Below, in pieces: positions 15,716-24,736 of a stretch of 64,000 nt of DNA. The stretch is from NCBI RefSeq assembly GCF_029813785.1, contig NZ_JARVKY010000002.1:496001-560000 (forward strand), in the 5' to 3' direction. The notes beneath the pieces are model-generated. The model was not told the DNA's origin and did no database searches. It saw only the letters and a program-made list of their open reading frames with translations. The stretch is from Streptomyces sp. DH41 (lineage in GTDB: Bacteria > Actinomycetota > Actinomycetes > Streptomycetales > Streptomycetaceae). A program made the position numbers and the translations under genes. The stretch's first letter is position 1, and each line of letters starts with the position of its first letter.

Positions 15716-16663
15716 ATGAACAGCCGTTCCATGCTCCGCAGTTCGGTCTCCCGGCGTCTGCTGCGCCCGGTCGCCGATCTCATCGACCAGCGCATCGAGC
15801 GGCAGGTCCGCTCGGCGGCCCGTCGTGCCGGCACCCAGGGCTCGACGGGCGGCCCGGACGCCGGGCAGCTGGTGCGTGACGTCGAGATGCTCAAGCGCCG
15901 GCAGCTCACCTTCGAGCTGCTCTGCGGGCCCCGCGGTCGCGGTATCTCCCGCATGGTCGCCGAAGCTCCGCTGGAACGTCTGTACGCCGAGGTCGAGGCG
16001 CTGTCCGGCGACCGTGACGCGGCGGTACGCAACGTCACCTCCGCCTTCCGGCTGCTCGTCGCGCTGGAGTCGCTGGGCGTCGGCCGGATCGCGGGCGGCA
16101 CCATGAACATCTGCGGCAAGCTCGGCACGATCCCGCTGCTCGATCCGCCGAACGACGAGATCCTGGAGATCGGCACGCTGTACGGCATGTTCTCCGCCGG
16201 GCTCGTCCGGATGATGGAGCGTGACGGCCGCAGCCCGAGCCTGACCATCGTCGACCCGTTCGCCGGCGTGCAGCTCCAGCCCGGCACCGACCAGCGCCCG
16301 GACCCCACCGGGGCCCCGGTCGACGAGCACGCCGTACGCACCAACCTCGGCCTCGCCGGTCCGGCGGGCGCGGCGGCGCGCATCCAGCAGGGGTTCTCCG
16401 AGGACCCCGAGACCCGGGCCGCCGTCTCGGACCGCCGCTACGGCGTGATCGTCGTGGACGGTGACCACTCGGCCAAGGGCGTCGCCCAGGACCTCGAGTG
16501 GGTCGAGGAGATCGCCGCTCCCGGTGCGATCGTCGTCCTGGACGACTTCGGCGACCCCCACTGGCCGGGCATCAAGGACGCCCTGGACGACCACCTGAAG
16601 GGCGACACCCGCCTCACCTACCTGGGCAAGGCCGCGCACTCGGCGTACCTGCGGGCGTCCTGA
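15716..16663 (+). CDS. Class I SAM-dependent methyltransferase (Methyltransf_24-like)
   Basis: This 315-residue protein has a basic N-terminal helix region (1-45) and a C-terminal Rossmann methyltransferase. Visible motifs are ILEIGTLYGMFSAGL (SAM-binding motif I), VVDGDHSAKGVAQDL and GAIVVLDDFGDP. This pattern is that of small-molecule or sugar O-methyltransferases found in surface-glycan loci. The target is probably the polymer made by the flanking glycosyltransferases, since methylated Kdn-type polymers are known in Streptomyces; here that is inference. A -10-like TAGCCT lies at 15640-15645. The acyltransferase gene follows after 42 bases. Confidence 0.82.
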   Translation: MNSRSMLRSSVSRRLLRPVADLIDQRIERQVRSAARRAGTQGSTGGPDAGQLVRDVEMLKRRQLTFELLCGPRGRGISRMVAEAPLERLYAEVEALSGDRDAAVRNVTSAFRLLVALESLGVGRIAGGTMNICGKLGTIPLLDPPNDEILEIGTLYGMFSAGLVRMMERDGRSPSLTIVDPFAGVQLQPGTDQRPDPTGAPVDEHAVRTNLGLAGPAGAAARIQQGFSEDPETRAAVSDRRYGVIVVDGDHSAKGVAQDLEWVEEIAAPGAIVVLDDFGDPHWPGIKDALDDHLKGDTRLTYLGKAAHSAYLRAS

Positions 16664-16705
16664 GCAACCGACACCGACCGGACAGGTCAAAGGAGTAGTA
16701 CGAGC

Positions 16706-17881
16706 GTGACCGAAACGGTCGTGAGCACGTCGACAGCGCGGCCCGGAACGACGGCCGCCCTCCCTCCGGCACCCGCCGAGGCGGTGCCGGTACCGCCCGG
16801 ACCGGAGCCGGAGAAGCGCGGGCCCGCCCCGGGCCGGCTGCGGGCGCTGGACGGACTGCGGCTGGTGGCCGCGCTGATGGTGGCGGCGTACCACTACGGC
16901 GGACGAGGGGGTTCCGTCACCGACGCCTGGGGCAGCTCCCCCGAGCTTCAGTTCCCGACGCTGCACACCGTGTTCGCCTACGGCTGTCTCGGTGTCCAGG
17001 TCTTCTTCGTGATCAGCGGCTTCGTGATCTGCATGAGCGGCTGGGGACGATCCCTGACCTCGTTCTTCGCGTCCCGCGTGTCCCGGCTGATGCCCGCCTA
17101 CTGGGTGGCGGTCGTCCTGGTGACCGCGGTGTTCGCGCTGCCGGCGGTCGCCTACGAGGCGGTCTCGCCGAGCGACGCCCTGGTCAACCTGACGTTGCTG
17201 CAGCAGCCGCTGGGCGCGGACCGGGTGCTGGGCGTGTGCTGGACGCTGTGGGTGGAGGTCCGCTTCTACGCGCTGTTCGCGCTGTGCGTCGTCCTGCCGG
17301 GTACCAACCGCCGGCGGGTCCTGATGTTCTGCGGCGGCTGGCTCCTGGCGGCGGTGCTCGCGCAGGCCGCGGACGAGCCGCTGCTCGATCTGGTGCTGAT
17401 GCCGGAGTACGCCCCCTTCTTCGTGGGCGGCATCGGTCTGTACCTCGTCCACCGCGACCGGCGGGACGCCCACGGGTGGGGTATCACGGTCGTGAGCTTC
17501 CTGGTCGGGCAGCACTACGCGGTGGCCGATCTGTGGAACGCCGCCGACCCGAACGCCTTCGCCCACCGCACCACGTTCGGCATCGTCCTGGTCGTCGCCT
17601 TCGGCTTCGTCGCGGTGGCGGCGATCGCGCTGGGCTGGCTGAGCTGGGCGAACTGGCGCTGGCTGACGGTGGCCGGGGCGCTGACGTACCCCTTCTACCT
17701 GGTGCACGAGCACCTGGGCTGGGTGGTGATACACGTCCTGCACCGCGATCTGCGCGTGCCGTCGGCGGCGACCTTCGTGCTGACGACGGCCGCGATGCTG
17801 CTGCTGGCCTGGCTGTTGCACCGGTTCGTCGAGAAGCCTCTGACCCCGCGCCTGCGGTCGGTGCTCTCCCGGAGGCTCTGA
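16706..17881 (+). CDS. Integral membrane acyltransferase (acyltransferase 3 family)
   Basis: This 391-residue protein has about 10 membrane segments after a Pro-rich cytosolic N-terminus of ~45 residues. The catalytic His lies in RLRALDGLRLVAALMVAAYHY, and FFVISGFVICMSGWG follows. These are hallmarks of the OafA/NolL/AT3 family, which O-acylate surface sugars on or across the membrane. Its position among glycosyltransferases and methyltransferases suggests O-acetylation of the cell-wall polymer. AAAGGAG lies upstream of the GTG start. It is co-directional with the methyltransferase before it. Confidence 0.9.
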   Translation: MTETVVSTSTARPGTTAALPPAPAEAVPVPPGPEPEKRGPAPGRLRALDGLRLVAALMVAAYHYGGRGGSVTDAWGSSPELQFPTLHTVFAYGCLGVQVFFVISGFVICMSGWGRSLTSFFASRVSRLMPAYWVAVVLVTAVFALPAVAYEAVSPSDALVNLTLLQQPLGADRVLGVCWTLWVEVRFYALFALCVVLPGTNRRRVLMFCGGWLLAAVLAQAADEPLLDLVLMPEYAPFFVGGIGLYLVHRDRRDAHGWGITVVSFLVGQHYAVADLWNAADPNAFAHRTTFGIVLVVAFGFVAVAAIALGWLSWANWRWLTVAGALTYPFYLVHEHLGWVVIHVLHRDLRVPSAATFVLTTAAMLLLAWLLHRFVEKPLTPRLRSVLSRRL

Positions 17882-18018
17882 GCGCGTCCGGCCGGCCCGG
17901 TACGGAACCGCATGCTCATGGTGATCTCCCGGGCACGCTGAGCGATTCGTGTGATGTTCTGCCTATGGGATTGCGCGGGCTGGCTCCTTTTTCCGTGCCG
18001 AGGAGGCATCCTCCCCTC

Positions 18019-19038
18019 ATGGCCACTGCGCAAGAGACGCACAAGTACCCCGGTGAGCTGAACGACGTCCCCGGCTGGTTCTGGCCGCTCGACCAGGTGC
18101 TGTTCTCCTGGTTCCTGGAGCGGCAGGAGCAGCGGGGCGCCCGGGGCGACCTGCTCGAACTGGGCGCCTATCTGGGCAAGAGCGCGATCCTGCTGGGGCA
18201 CCACCTGCGAGAGGGCGAGACACTCACGGTCTGCGACCTGTTCGGGGCCGAGCCGCCGGACGCGGCGAACCGGGCGGAGGCGGCGCAGTCGTACTCCTCG
18301 CTCACCCGGCAGGCCTTCGAGCAGAACTACCTCTCTTTCCACGACACCCTGCCGACGATCATCCAGGCCCCCAGCTCCGCGATCACCGACGAGGTCGCGC
18401 CCGGCACCTGCCGCTTCGCCCACATCGACGCCTCGCACCTGTACGAGCACGTCGAGGGCGACATCGGCGCGGCCCGGGATCTGCTGCTGCCCGACGGCAT
18501 CGTCGTCCTCGACGACTTCCGCAGCGAGCACACCCCGGGTGTCGCCGTCGCCGCCTGGGAGGCCGTGCTCAACCGGGGGCTCCGTCCCGTCTGCCTGAGC
18601 AGTCAGAAGCTGTACGCCACCTGGGGCGATCCCGAGCCCGTGCGGGAGGAGCTGCTCGCGGCGCTGCGCGAGCGCGACGACTGTTCCGTGACCGTGGAGC
18701 AGGCCGCCGGTCACCGGCTGGTCCGGGCCCGCGCCAAGGGCAAGCGGATGCGGCTGCCCTCGCTGCCGCCGTCGCTGCACCCGGCGCCCGCGGCGGTGCC
18801 GAGCTCGCCGGCGCCCGCCTCCTCGGCGTCGCGGCCGGACGGCGTGCCCGTGCCCGAGCAGACCAAGCAGGCACGTCCGGCGGGCCGTGCGGCACGCTCG
18901 ACACGGCCGCCGACTCCGCGTGAGCGCACCCGCCGTCTCGCGCTGGACCTGCTGCCTCCGGTCGTCACGCGTGCGGTGCGCCGGTACCGGGCGGCGCAGC
19001 GGGCGAAGGCGTCGGGTACGGCTCAGTCGAGGCGGTAG
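18019..19038 (+). CDS. Class I SAM-dependent methyltransferase with Pro/Ala-rich tail
   Basis: This 339-residue protein has a methyltransferase domain at residues ~20-235 with LLELGAYLGKSAILLG, FAHIDASHLYEHVEGD and GIVVLDDF. A low-complexity Pro/Ser/Ala linker follows, then a basic C-terminal segment (RLALDLLPPVVTRAVRRYR) likely to bind membrane or polymer. The ATG at 18019 has AGGAGG upstream; a long in-frame extension overlaps the acyltransferase and is rejected. It is the last gene of the glycan block. Its 3' end overlaps the convergent TetR gene by 16 bases. Confidence 0.85.
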   Translation: MATAQETHKYPGELNDVPGWFWPLDQVLFSWFLERQEQRGARGDLLELGAYLGKSAILLGHHLREGETLTVCDLFGAEPPDAANRAEAAQSYSSLTRQAFEQNYLSFHDTLPTIIQAPSSAITDEVAPGTCRFAHIDASHLYEHVEGDIGAARDLLLPDGIVVLDDFRSEHTPGVAVAAWEAVLNRGLRPVCLSSQKLYATWGDPEPVREELLAALRERDDCSVTVEQAAGHRLVRARAKGKRMRLPSLPPSLHPAPAAVPSSPAPASSASRPDGVPVPEQTKQARPAGRAARSTRPPTPRERTRRLALDLLPPVVTRAVRRYRAAQRAKASGTAQSRR

Positions 19039-19667
19039 GTGGCTCCGATCCCCTCGATCACCAGGGCCAGCCCCTCCTCGAAGTGCCGTTCGTAGTCCGT
19101 GAAGATCTCCGCGCCCGCCTGAGCCGTCAAGGGGTACTCGGCCATCAGGCGGGCGCGTTCGTCCAGGTCGTAGCCCTCCCGGCGTTCGCCGGGCAGCGGG
19201 TGCACGCCCTGTTCCTCGGTGACGAAGCCGATGGTGAACACGTATGCCGTCGTGGTCGCCCGCACCGCCTGGGCGAGGGTGAGGCCGACGCCGGTGAACA
19301 GGCGCAGGTTCTCCTCCATCTGCTCGGCGTGCACCGCGCCGGTGAAGCGTGACCCGCTGAACACCTTGGCGCCGTCGCGGTAGCCGAGCAGCGCCGCGCG
19401 CAGGCCCCGGTTGACCTTGAACAGCCGTCCCCGCCAGCTGTCGGCCGGATCGAGGGGGGTCCCGGCGACCATCCGCCGGTACATCTCGGTGGCCATCTCG
19501 TCGAGCAGCGCCTGCTTGTCCTTGAAGTGCCAGTAGAGAGCGGGCGCCTTGACGTCCAGTTCCCTGGCGATGGCGCGCAGGGTCAGGCCGTCCAGGCCGA
19601 CCTCGTTCAGCAGTCTCAGCGCCGTGTCCGCGACCCGTCGGCGGTCGAGGGGGGCTCGTCGTTCCAT
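19023..19667 (-). CDS. TetR family repressor (TetR_C type)
   Basis: This regulator has 214 residues. It has an N-terminal helix-turn-helix (VADTALRLLNEVGLDGLTLRAIARELDVKAP; recognition helix around ALYWHFKDK) and a C-terminal domain like that of tetracycline repressors. The ATG at 19667 is chosen; an upstream GTG at 19673 would add two residues. It is divergent from an FAD monooxygenase. Two near-identical palindromes lie between the genes, so it most likely represses both itself and the monooxygenase until a small hydrophobic ligand binds. Confidence 0.93.
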   Translation of the reverse strand: MERRAPLDRRRVADTALRLLNEVGLDGLTLRAIARELDVKAPALYWHFKDKQALLDEMATEMYRRMVAGTPLDPADSWRGRLFKVNRGLRAALLGYRDGAKVFSGSRFTGAVHAEQMEENLRLFTGVGLTLAQAVRATTTAYVFTIGFVTEEQGVHPLPGERREGYDLDERARLMAEYPLTAQAGAEIFTDYERHFEEGLALVIEGIGATYRLD

Positions 19668-19682
19668 CACCACGCTTGACAG

Positions 19683-19697
19683 CTTAACGGCGTTAAG
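19683..19697. promoter_or_regulatory. TetR operator O1
   Basis: CTTAACGGCGTTAAG is a perfect palindrome with 7-base arms and a 1-base centre. It lies 16 bases upstream of the repressor start and has nearly the same sequence as 19721-19735. Confidence 0.8.
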
Positions 19698-19720
19698 GCC
19701 ATGCTCGGAACCGAGCGGCA

Positions 19721-19735
19721 CTTAACACCGTTAAG
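19721..19735. promoter_or_regulatory. TetR operator O2
   Basis: CTTAACACCGTTAAG matches O1 except for one arm base and the centre. Its end overlaps the AAGGAG ribosome site of the monooxygenase gene, 10 bases before the ATG. The centre-to-centre distance from O1 is 38 bases. Confidence 0.8.
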
Positions 19736-19745
19736 GAGAGTGGTC

Positions 19746-21164
19746 ATGGAGACGGACACGGACGTTCTGGTCGTCGGCGCGGGCCCCACCGGTCTCGCCC
19801 TCGGTGTCGATCTGGCCCGGCGCGGGGTGGACGCGTTGGTCGTGGAGCGCGGGGCGAGGTTGTTCCCCGGCTCGCGCGGCAAGGGCATGCAGCCCCGCAC
19901 GATGGAGGTCTTCGACGACCTCGGGGTCCTGGACGCCGTCCACGCGGCGGGCGGGACCTACCCGGTCGGCATGATCTGGCGGGACGGGGAGCGGGTCGGC
20001 GAGCACCAGATGTTCGACCCGGCGGAGGCGAGCGAGGACTCGCCGTACAACGAGCCGTGGATGGTGCCCCAGTGGCGCACGCAGGAGATCCTCCGGGCCC
20101 GGCTGGAGGAGCTGGGCGGCGGGGTTTCCTTCGGCCGAGAGGTCACGGGGATCGAGCAGGACGCGCACGGTGTCACCGCGCACCTCGCCTCCGGCCAGAC
20201 CGTACGCGCCCGCTATCTGGTCGCCGCCGACGGCGGCCGGTCCGCGGTGCGCCGGGCCCTGGGCATCGCCATGACCGGCGAGACCGTGGACCCGAGCCCG
20301 ACGCTGGTGGCCGACGTGCGCGTCGGTGGGCTGGACCGCGACCACTGGCACGTCTTCCCGCCCGCGGACGGTGGCGCCACTCTCCTCGCCGTCTGCCCGC
20401 TGGCCGGCACCGAGGACTTCCAGGTGGTCGCGCGGTTCCCGGAGGGCACGGCGGTGGATCTCACCCCGGACGGCGTCCGCAAGGTCGTCGCGGAGCGCTC
20501 GCACCTCGCCCCGGAGGATGTGACCGAGGTGCGCTGGGCCTCCGACTTCCGGCCGCGCGCGGCCCTGGCCGACCGTTTCGCCGCGGGCCGGGTCTTCCTC
20601 GCCGGGGACGCGGCGCACGTGCACTCACCGGCGGGCGGACAGGGCCTGAACACCAGCGTCCAGGATGCCTACAACCTGGGCTGGAAGCTGGGCGCGGTGC
20701 TGACGGGCGGGGCCCCGGCCGGGCTGCTGGACAGCTACGAGGAGGAACGGCGCCCGATCGCCGCGCAGATGCTCGACCTGTCGACCGGCGTCCACCGTGG
20801 CGAGGTGCGGCGCGGTGGGGCGACGCGGCAGCTGGGGCTGGGGTACCGGGACTCCTCCCTGACCGCGGAGACCCGCGCGGCGGTCGCGGAGGGTGCGGTG
20901 CGGGCCGGGGACCGGGCACCCGACGGGACGGTGGACGGCGTACGCCTCTTCGACGCCTTCCGGGGGCCGCACTGGACGCTGCTGGCGCTGGGCGTGGACT
21001 CGCCCGTCGGTGGCGTGGGGGCGGCGGTGCGGGTGGTGCGCGGGGCGGCGCACGGGGCGTACGGGGCGGGGTTGTTCCTGGTGCGGCCGGACGGGTACGT
21101 GGGGTGGGCGGGCCACACCCCGGCCGGTCTCGGCGACTACCTGCTGCGCTTCGGCCGCCCCTGA
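19746..21164 (+). CDS. FAD-dependent aromatic monooxygenase (PHBH family)
   Basis: This flavoprotein hydroxylase has 472 residues. It has the N-terminal FAD site VVGAGPTGLALGVDLARRG, the DG motif AADGGRSAVRRALG and the second FAD motif GDAAHVHSPAGGQGLN. A thioredoxin-like C-terminal domain of ~110 residues follows, as in class A hydroxylases of polyketides, rifampicin or tetracycline. It inserts one oxygen atom into an aromatic substrate using NAD(P)H. TetR control suggests detoxification of an aromatic compound or antibiotic. The ATG at 19746 has AAGGAG 8 bases upstream. No biosynthetic cluster surrounds it. Confidence 0.92.
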   Translation: METDTDVLVVGAGPTGLALGVDLARRGVDALVVERGARLFPGSRGKGMQPRTMEVFDDLGVLDAVHAAGGTYPVGMIWRDGERVGEHQMFDPAEASEDSPYNEPWMVPQWRTQEILRARLEELGGGVSFGREVTGIEQDAHGVTAHLASGQTVRARYLVAADGGRSAVRRALGIAMTGETVDPSPTLVADVRVGGLDRDHWHVFPPADGGATLLAVCPLAGTEDFQVVARFPEGTAVDLTPDGVRKVVAERSHLAPEDVTEVRWASDFRPRAALADRFAAGRVFLAGDAAHVHSPAGGQGLNTSVQDAYNLGWKLGAVLTGGAPAGLLDSYEEERRPIAAQMLDLSTGVHRGEVRRGGATRQLGLGYRDSSLTAETRAAVAEGAVRAGDRAPDGTVDGVRLFDAFRGPHWTLLALGVDSPVGGVGAAVRVVRGAAHGAYGAGLFLVRPDGYVGWAGHTPAGLGDYLLRFGRP

Positions 21165-21176
21165 CCGGCTGGTCCG

Positions 21177-21758
21177 TCAGCCGTCGCCGTCGAGGAGGGT
21201 ATCCACGGAGAGATCGAGGGCGACGCCGACGGATTCCGGTACGGTCACGTCCTGACCTCGCTTGAAGCGCTGGGCGTCGGGGTACTTGCCGTCTGCCGGT
21301 TCCGTGTAGAGCAGGACCTCGCCGTGCTTGCGGTCGACGACCAGGTAGGCCGGGATGTCCGCTTGGGCGTAGCACTCGACCTTGGGGCCGAGGTCGTCGG
21401 ACCAGTTGGACGACGTGATCTCGACGACCAGGCGGAAGACGTTCGGCGCGTAGTAGTTCTTGGTGACGTGAGCGTCGCGGAAGTCCTCGTCGACGACGGA
21501 GAAGTCGGGGATCGCAAAGTCCGCCGGCAACGTGGGCAGCCACAGTCCGACACCCTGGACGTATTCATACCCAGCCTCGACGATCCCGGCGCGGTCGAAC
21601 GCCCTGCCGAGTTTGGTCAATGCCAGCTGATGTGAGCCATCCGGCGGCGGTGTCACAGTGAGCCTCCCCTGGAGAATCTCCACGCGGTGGCCCGGCAGTG
21701 CACGGGCGAGCTGGTCGGCAGCCTCGCCCAGGGTCAGCTCCTGCTGCATTACGGCCAT
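21177..21758 (-). CDS. Uma2 family (DUF820) nuclease-fold protein
   Basis: This 193-residue protein has the PD-(D/E)XK-like Uma2 core: IPDFSVVDED, then LVVEITSSNW and a Lys in GPKVECYA, then AYLVVD. These proteins are abundant in Streptomyces and cyanobacteria. An endonuclease role is presumed and the cellular job is unknown. The ATG at 21758 is preceded by AAGGAGG; the longer frame is rejected. A paralogue lies at 37146-37766. Its stop lies 12 bases from the end of the monooxygenase gene, in convergent orientation. Confidence 0.88.
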   Translation of the reverse strand: MAVMQQELTLGEAADQLARALPGHRVEILQGRLTVTPPPDGSHQLALTKLGRAFDRAGIVEAGYEYVQGVGLWLPTLPADFAIPDFSVVDEDFRDAHVTKNYYAPNVFRLVVEITSSNWSDDLGPKVECYAQADIPAYLVVDRKHGEVLLYTEPADGKYPDAQRFKRGQDVTVPESVGVALDLSVDTLLDGDG

Positions 21759-21849
21759 GGCGTCCTCCTTCTGGGGCCCACTCCCCACGAGAGTAACCGG
21801 GGACGGACGGTATCCGCCCTTGATCACCCGTTCGAGGTAACACCCCAGC

Positions 21850-23430
21850 TCAGAAGGCGTCCGAGGGCACGTACGTCCCCCAGACCTCCCGCAGCGCGTT
21901 GCAGACCTCGCCGACGGTGGCGCGGGCGCGCAGGGCGTCCTTCATGGGGTAGAGGACGTTGTCCTCGCCCTCGGCGGCCTTCTTCAGCGCGGCCAGGGCG
22001 GTGTCGACGGCCCGCTGGTCGCGTTCGGCGCGGAGCTTGGCGAGGCGTTCGGCCTGCTGGGCCTCGATGGCCGGGTCGACGCGCAGGGGCTCGTACGGCT
22101 CCTCCGCGTCGAGCTGGAAGCGGTTGACGCCGACCACGACGCGTTCGCCGGAGTCGGTCTCCTGGGAGATGCGGTAGGCGGAGCGTTCGATCTCGGACTT
22201 CTGGAAGCCGTGCTCGATGGCGTTGACCGCGCCGCCGAGGTCCTCGACCTTCCGCATCAGCTCCAGGATCGCCGCCTCGACGTCGTCGGTCATCCTCTCC
22301 ACGACGTAGGAACCGGCGAACGGGTCGACCGTCGCGGTCACGTCCGTCTCGTAGGCCAGGACCTGCTGGGTGCGCAGCGCCAGACGCGCGGACTTGTCGG
22401 TGGGCAGCGCGATGGCCTCGTCGAAGGAGTTGGTGTGCAGCGACTGCGTGCCGCCCAGAACCGCGCCCAGGCCCTGCACGGCCACCCGGACCAGGTTCAC
22501 CTCGGGCTGCTGCGCGGTCAGCTGCACCCCCGCCGTCTGCGTGTGGAAGCGCAGCATCAGCGACTTGGGGTTCTTCGCGCCGAACTCCTCACGCATCACC
22601 CGCGCCCAGATCCGGCGGGCCGCGCGGAACTTGGCGACCTCCTCCAGGATCGTCGTACGCGCCACGAAGAAGAACGACAGGCGCGGGGCGAAGTCGTCGA
22701 CGTCCATACCGGCCGCGACCGCCGTACGCACGTACTCGATACCGTCCGCCAGGGTGAACGCGATCTCCTGCGCGGGCGAGGCACCCGCCTCGGCCATGTG
22801 GTAACCCGAGATCGAGATGGTGTTCCACTTCGGGATCTCGGCCCGGCAGTACTTGAAGATGTCCGCGATCAACCGCAGCGACGGCTTCGGCGGGAAGATG
22901 TACGTCCCCCGCGCGATGTACTCCTTGAGCACGTCGTTCTGGATCGTGCCGGTGAGCCGGTCGGCGCTCACGCCCTGCTCCTCCGCGACCAGTTGGTACA
23001 GCAGGAGCAGCAGGGACGCCGGCGCGTTGATCGTCATCGACGTGGAGACCCTGTCCAGCGGGATCCCGCCGAACAGCACCCGCATGTCATCGACCGAGTC
23101 GATCGCCACACCGACCTTGCCGACCTCACCGCTCGCGATCGGCGCGTCGGAGTCATGACCCATCTGGGTCGGCAGGTCGAAAGCGACCGACAGCCCCATC
23201 GTGCCGTTCGCGATCAACTGCTTGTAACGCGCGTTCGACTCCGTCGCCGTACCGAAACCCGCGTACTGCCGCATCGTCCACGGCCGACCGGTGTACATCG
23301 ACGGATACACACCCCGCGTGAACGGAAACCTCCCCGGCTCGCCCAACTTCTCCACCGGGTCCCAGCCCACCTGGGCGTCGGGCCCGTAGACCGGTTCGAT
23401 GGGCAGTCCGGACTCAGACTCGCGCGCCAT
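21850..23430 (-). CDS. Methylmalonyl-CoA mutase family, catalytic subunit
   Basis: This 526-residue protein consists of the acyl-CoA mutase TIM-barrel domain. It contains [50 protein letters not shown] and [14 protein letters not shown]. It lacks the C-terminal cobalamin-binding domain (DxHxxG), so it must work with a separate small B12-binding subunit, as isobutyryl-CoA mutase-type systems do. It interconverts branched and linear CoA esters, probably methylmalonyl/succinyl or isobutyryl/butyryl. The ATG at 23430 has GGGAGG upstream; an extension to 23535 is rejected. The partner subunit gene is not in this window. Confidence 0.92.
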   Translation of the reverse strand: MARESESGLPIEPVYGPDAQVGWDPVEKLGEPGRFPFTRGVYPSMYTGRPWTMRQYAGFGTATESNARYKQLIANGTMGLSVAFDLPTQMGHDSDAPIASGEVGKVGVAIDSVDDMRVLFGGIPLDRVSTSMTINAPASLLLLLYQLVAEEQGVSADRLTGTIQNDVLKEYIARGTYIFPPKPSLRLIADIFKYCRAEIPKWNTISISGYHMAEAGASPAQEIAFTLADGIEYVRTAVAAGMDVDDFAPRLSFFFVARTTILEEVAKFRAARRIWARVMREEFGAKNPKSLMLRFHTQTAGVQLTAQQPEVNLVRVAVQGLGAVLGGTQSLHTNSFDEAIALPTDKSARLALRTQQVLAYETDVTATVDPFAGSYVVERMTDDVEAAILELMRKVEDLGGAVNAIEHGFQKSEIERSAYRISQETDSGERVVVGVNRFQLDAEEPYEPLRVDPAIEAQQAERLAKLRAERDQRAVDTALAALKKAAEGEDNVLYPMKDALRARATVGEVCNALREVWGTYVPSDAF

Positions 23431-23681
23431 GGTGTGATGCCTCCCGCTGAGCACATGTTCGAACTGCTCGAACTGCCTGTCAGATACTCGCCAATACGAC
23501 CGACCTTCGACGGACTGTATCGGCGCACGCGCCACCCGGTGGAGGGGCGCACGCTGGGACCTTGCTCACAACCTCGATGCGGTCCCGGTCACAACGATGC
23601 CGTGCCGTTCACGACGCGTCATCCGGGGGGAAACATCTCAGGGGACGTCCGTACGGGGCGGTGAGACGGCGGGGGGCCGTG

Positions 23682-24590
23682 ATGCGTATGACGGGCATGG
23701 GGAACGTGGGGAGGGCGGTCGCCGTCGCCCTGGGGGCCGCACTGGCGGCGGGCGGCTGCACCGTGCAGAGCACGGGTGTCGACGGCAAGGGGCGTGCGCC
23801 GGTGCACATAGAGGTCACCGGGGCGCCGCCGGGACAGCCGCACCAGTCCGAGCAGCCGCTGCGATCGACACAGCCGAAGCAGCCGAAGTCGCCGAAAGGG
23901 CCGGTGAACACGCCGGCCGGCGACCCGCCGTCGAGTGCGCCGGCCGCCCGCGTCGAGCCCCGGGTGCTGTGGAGGCGGGGCGACACCGGCCGGGACATCC
24001 GTGAACTGCAGGCCCGGCTGCGCCAGGTGGAGTGGCTCGTCGACGGGCCGACCGGGACGTACGACGACCTCACCGAGCGCGCGGTGACCGGCTTCCAGGG
24101 CAAGCGCGGGCTGCCCAGGACGGGCCGGACCGACACCGTCACCTGGCAGCGGCTGCTGGGCATGTCGCGGGAGCCGGACAAGTGGGAGCTGTACCTGATG
24201 GGCGGGCAGCCGGCCGCCGCCCCCGATCCGCGCTGTCTGACCGGACGGGTGCTGTGCGTCAGCAAGTCGAGCCGGACACTGCGCTGGATGATCGACGGAC
24301 GGACCGTGTCGACGATGCCGGTGCGGTTCGGCTCGCGGTACACGCCGACCCGGGAGGGCGTTTTCCAGGTCTACTGGAAATCCCGCCACCACGTCTCGAC
24401 GCTCTACGACTCCGCCATGCCGTACGCGATGTTCTTCAGCGGCGGCCAGGCCGTGCACTACTCGGACGACTTCGCCGTCCGCGGTTACGCGGGCGCCTCC
24501 CACGGCTGCGTCAACGTACGGGACGAGGCGGCGATCGCGGACCTGTACGCACAGGTACGGAACGGCGACAAGGTCGTCGTTCACCGGTGA
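23682..24590 (+). CDS. L,D-transpeptidase with peptidoglycan-binding domain (lipoprotein)
   Basis: This exported protein has about 302 residues. Its signal ends in LAAGGC with Cys26 as probable lipid anchor. A Pro/Gln-rich linker follows, then a PG_binding_1 domain (RGDTGRDIRELQARLRQVEW, ~100-160) and a YkuD catalytic domain. The active site is SHGCVNVR, with His274 and Cys276, near the C-terminus. It makes 3-3 cross-links in peptidoglycan or attaches proteins to it. The ATG at 23682 is chosen; a longer frame from 23562 lacks a signal at its start. Confidence 0.9.
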   Translation: MRMTGMGNVGRAVAVALGAALAAGGCTVQSTGVDGKGRAPVHIEVTGAPPGQPHQSEQPLRSTQPKQPKSPKGPVNTPAGDPPSSAPAARVEPRVLWRRGDTGRDIRELQARLRQVEWLVDGPTGTYDDLTERAVTGFQGKRGLPRTGRTDTVTWQRLLGMSREPDKWELYLMGGQPAAAPDPRCLTGRVLCVSKSSRTLRWMIDGRTVSTMPVRFGSRYTPTREGVFQVYWKSRHHVSTLYDSAMPYAMFFSGGQAVHYSDDFAVRGYAGASHGCVNVRDEAAIADLYAQVRNGDKVVVHR

Positions 24591-24736
24591 GGCGGTGAGC
24601 CGGGAGTACGGGGCGTGAGGCATGGGGCGCGGGCGGGACCGGGGGAACGTGTCCCGCCCGCGCCGAGGTGCACGAGCCGTAGGTACGGGGGGAACCCCGG
24701 CTCGGTGCGAAAGCCGATGACCAGTCGGCTCACTCA

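Noticed and set aside
23619..24736. C-terminal extension of the first sigma-partner frame
   Set aside because: It runs wholly antisense over the L,D-transpeptidase gene with no codon bias; explained better by a frameshift upstream.
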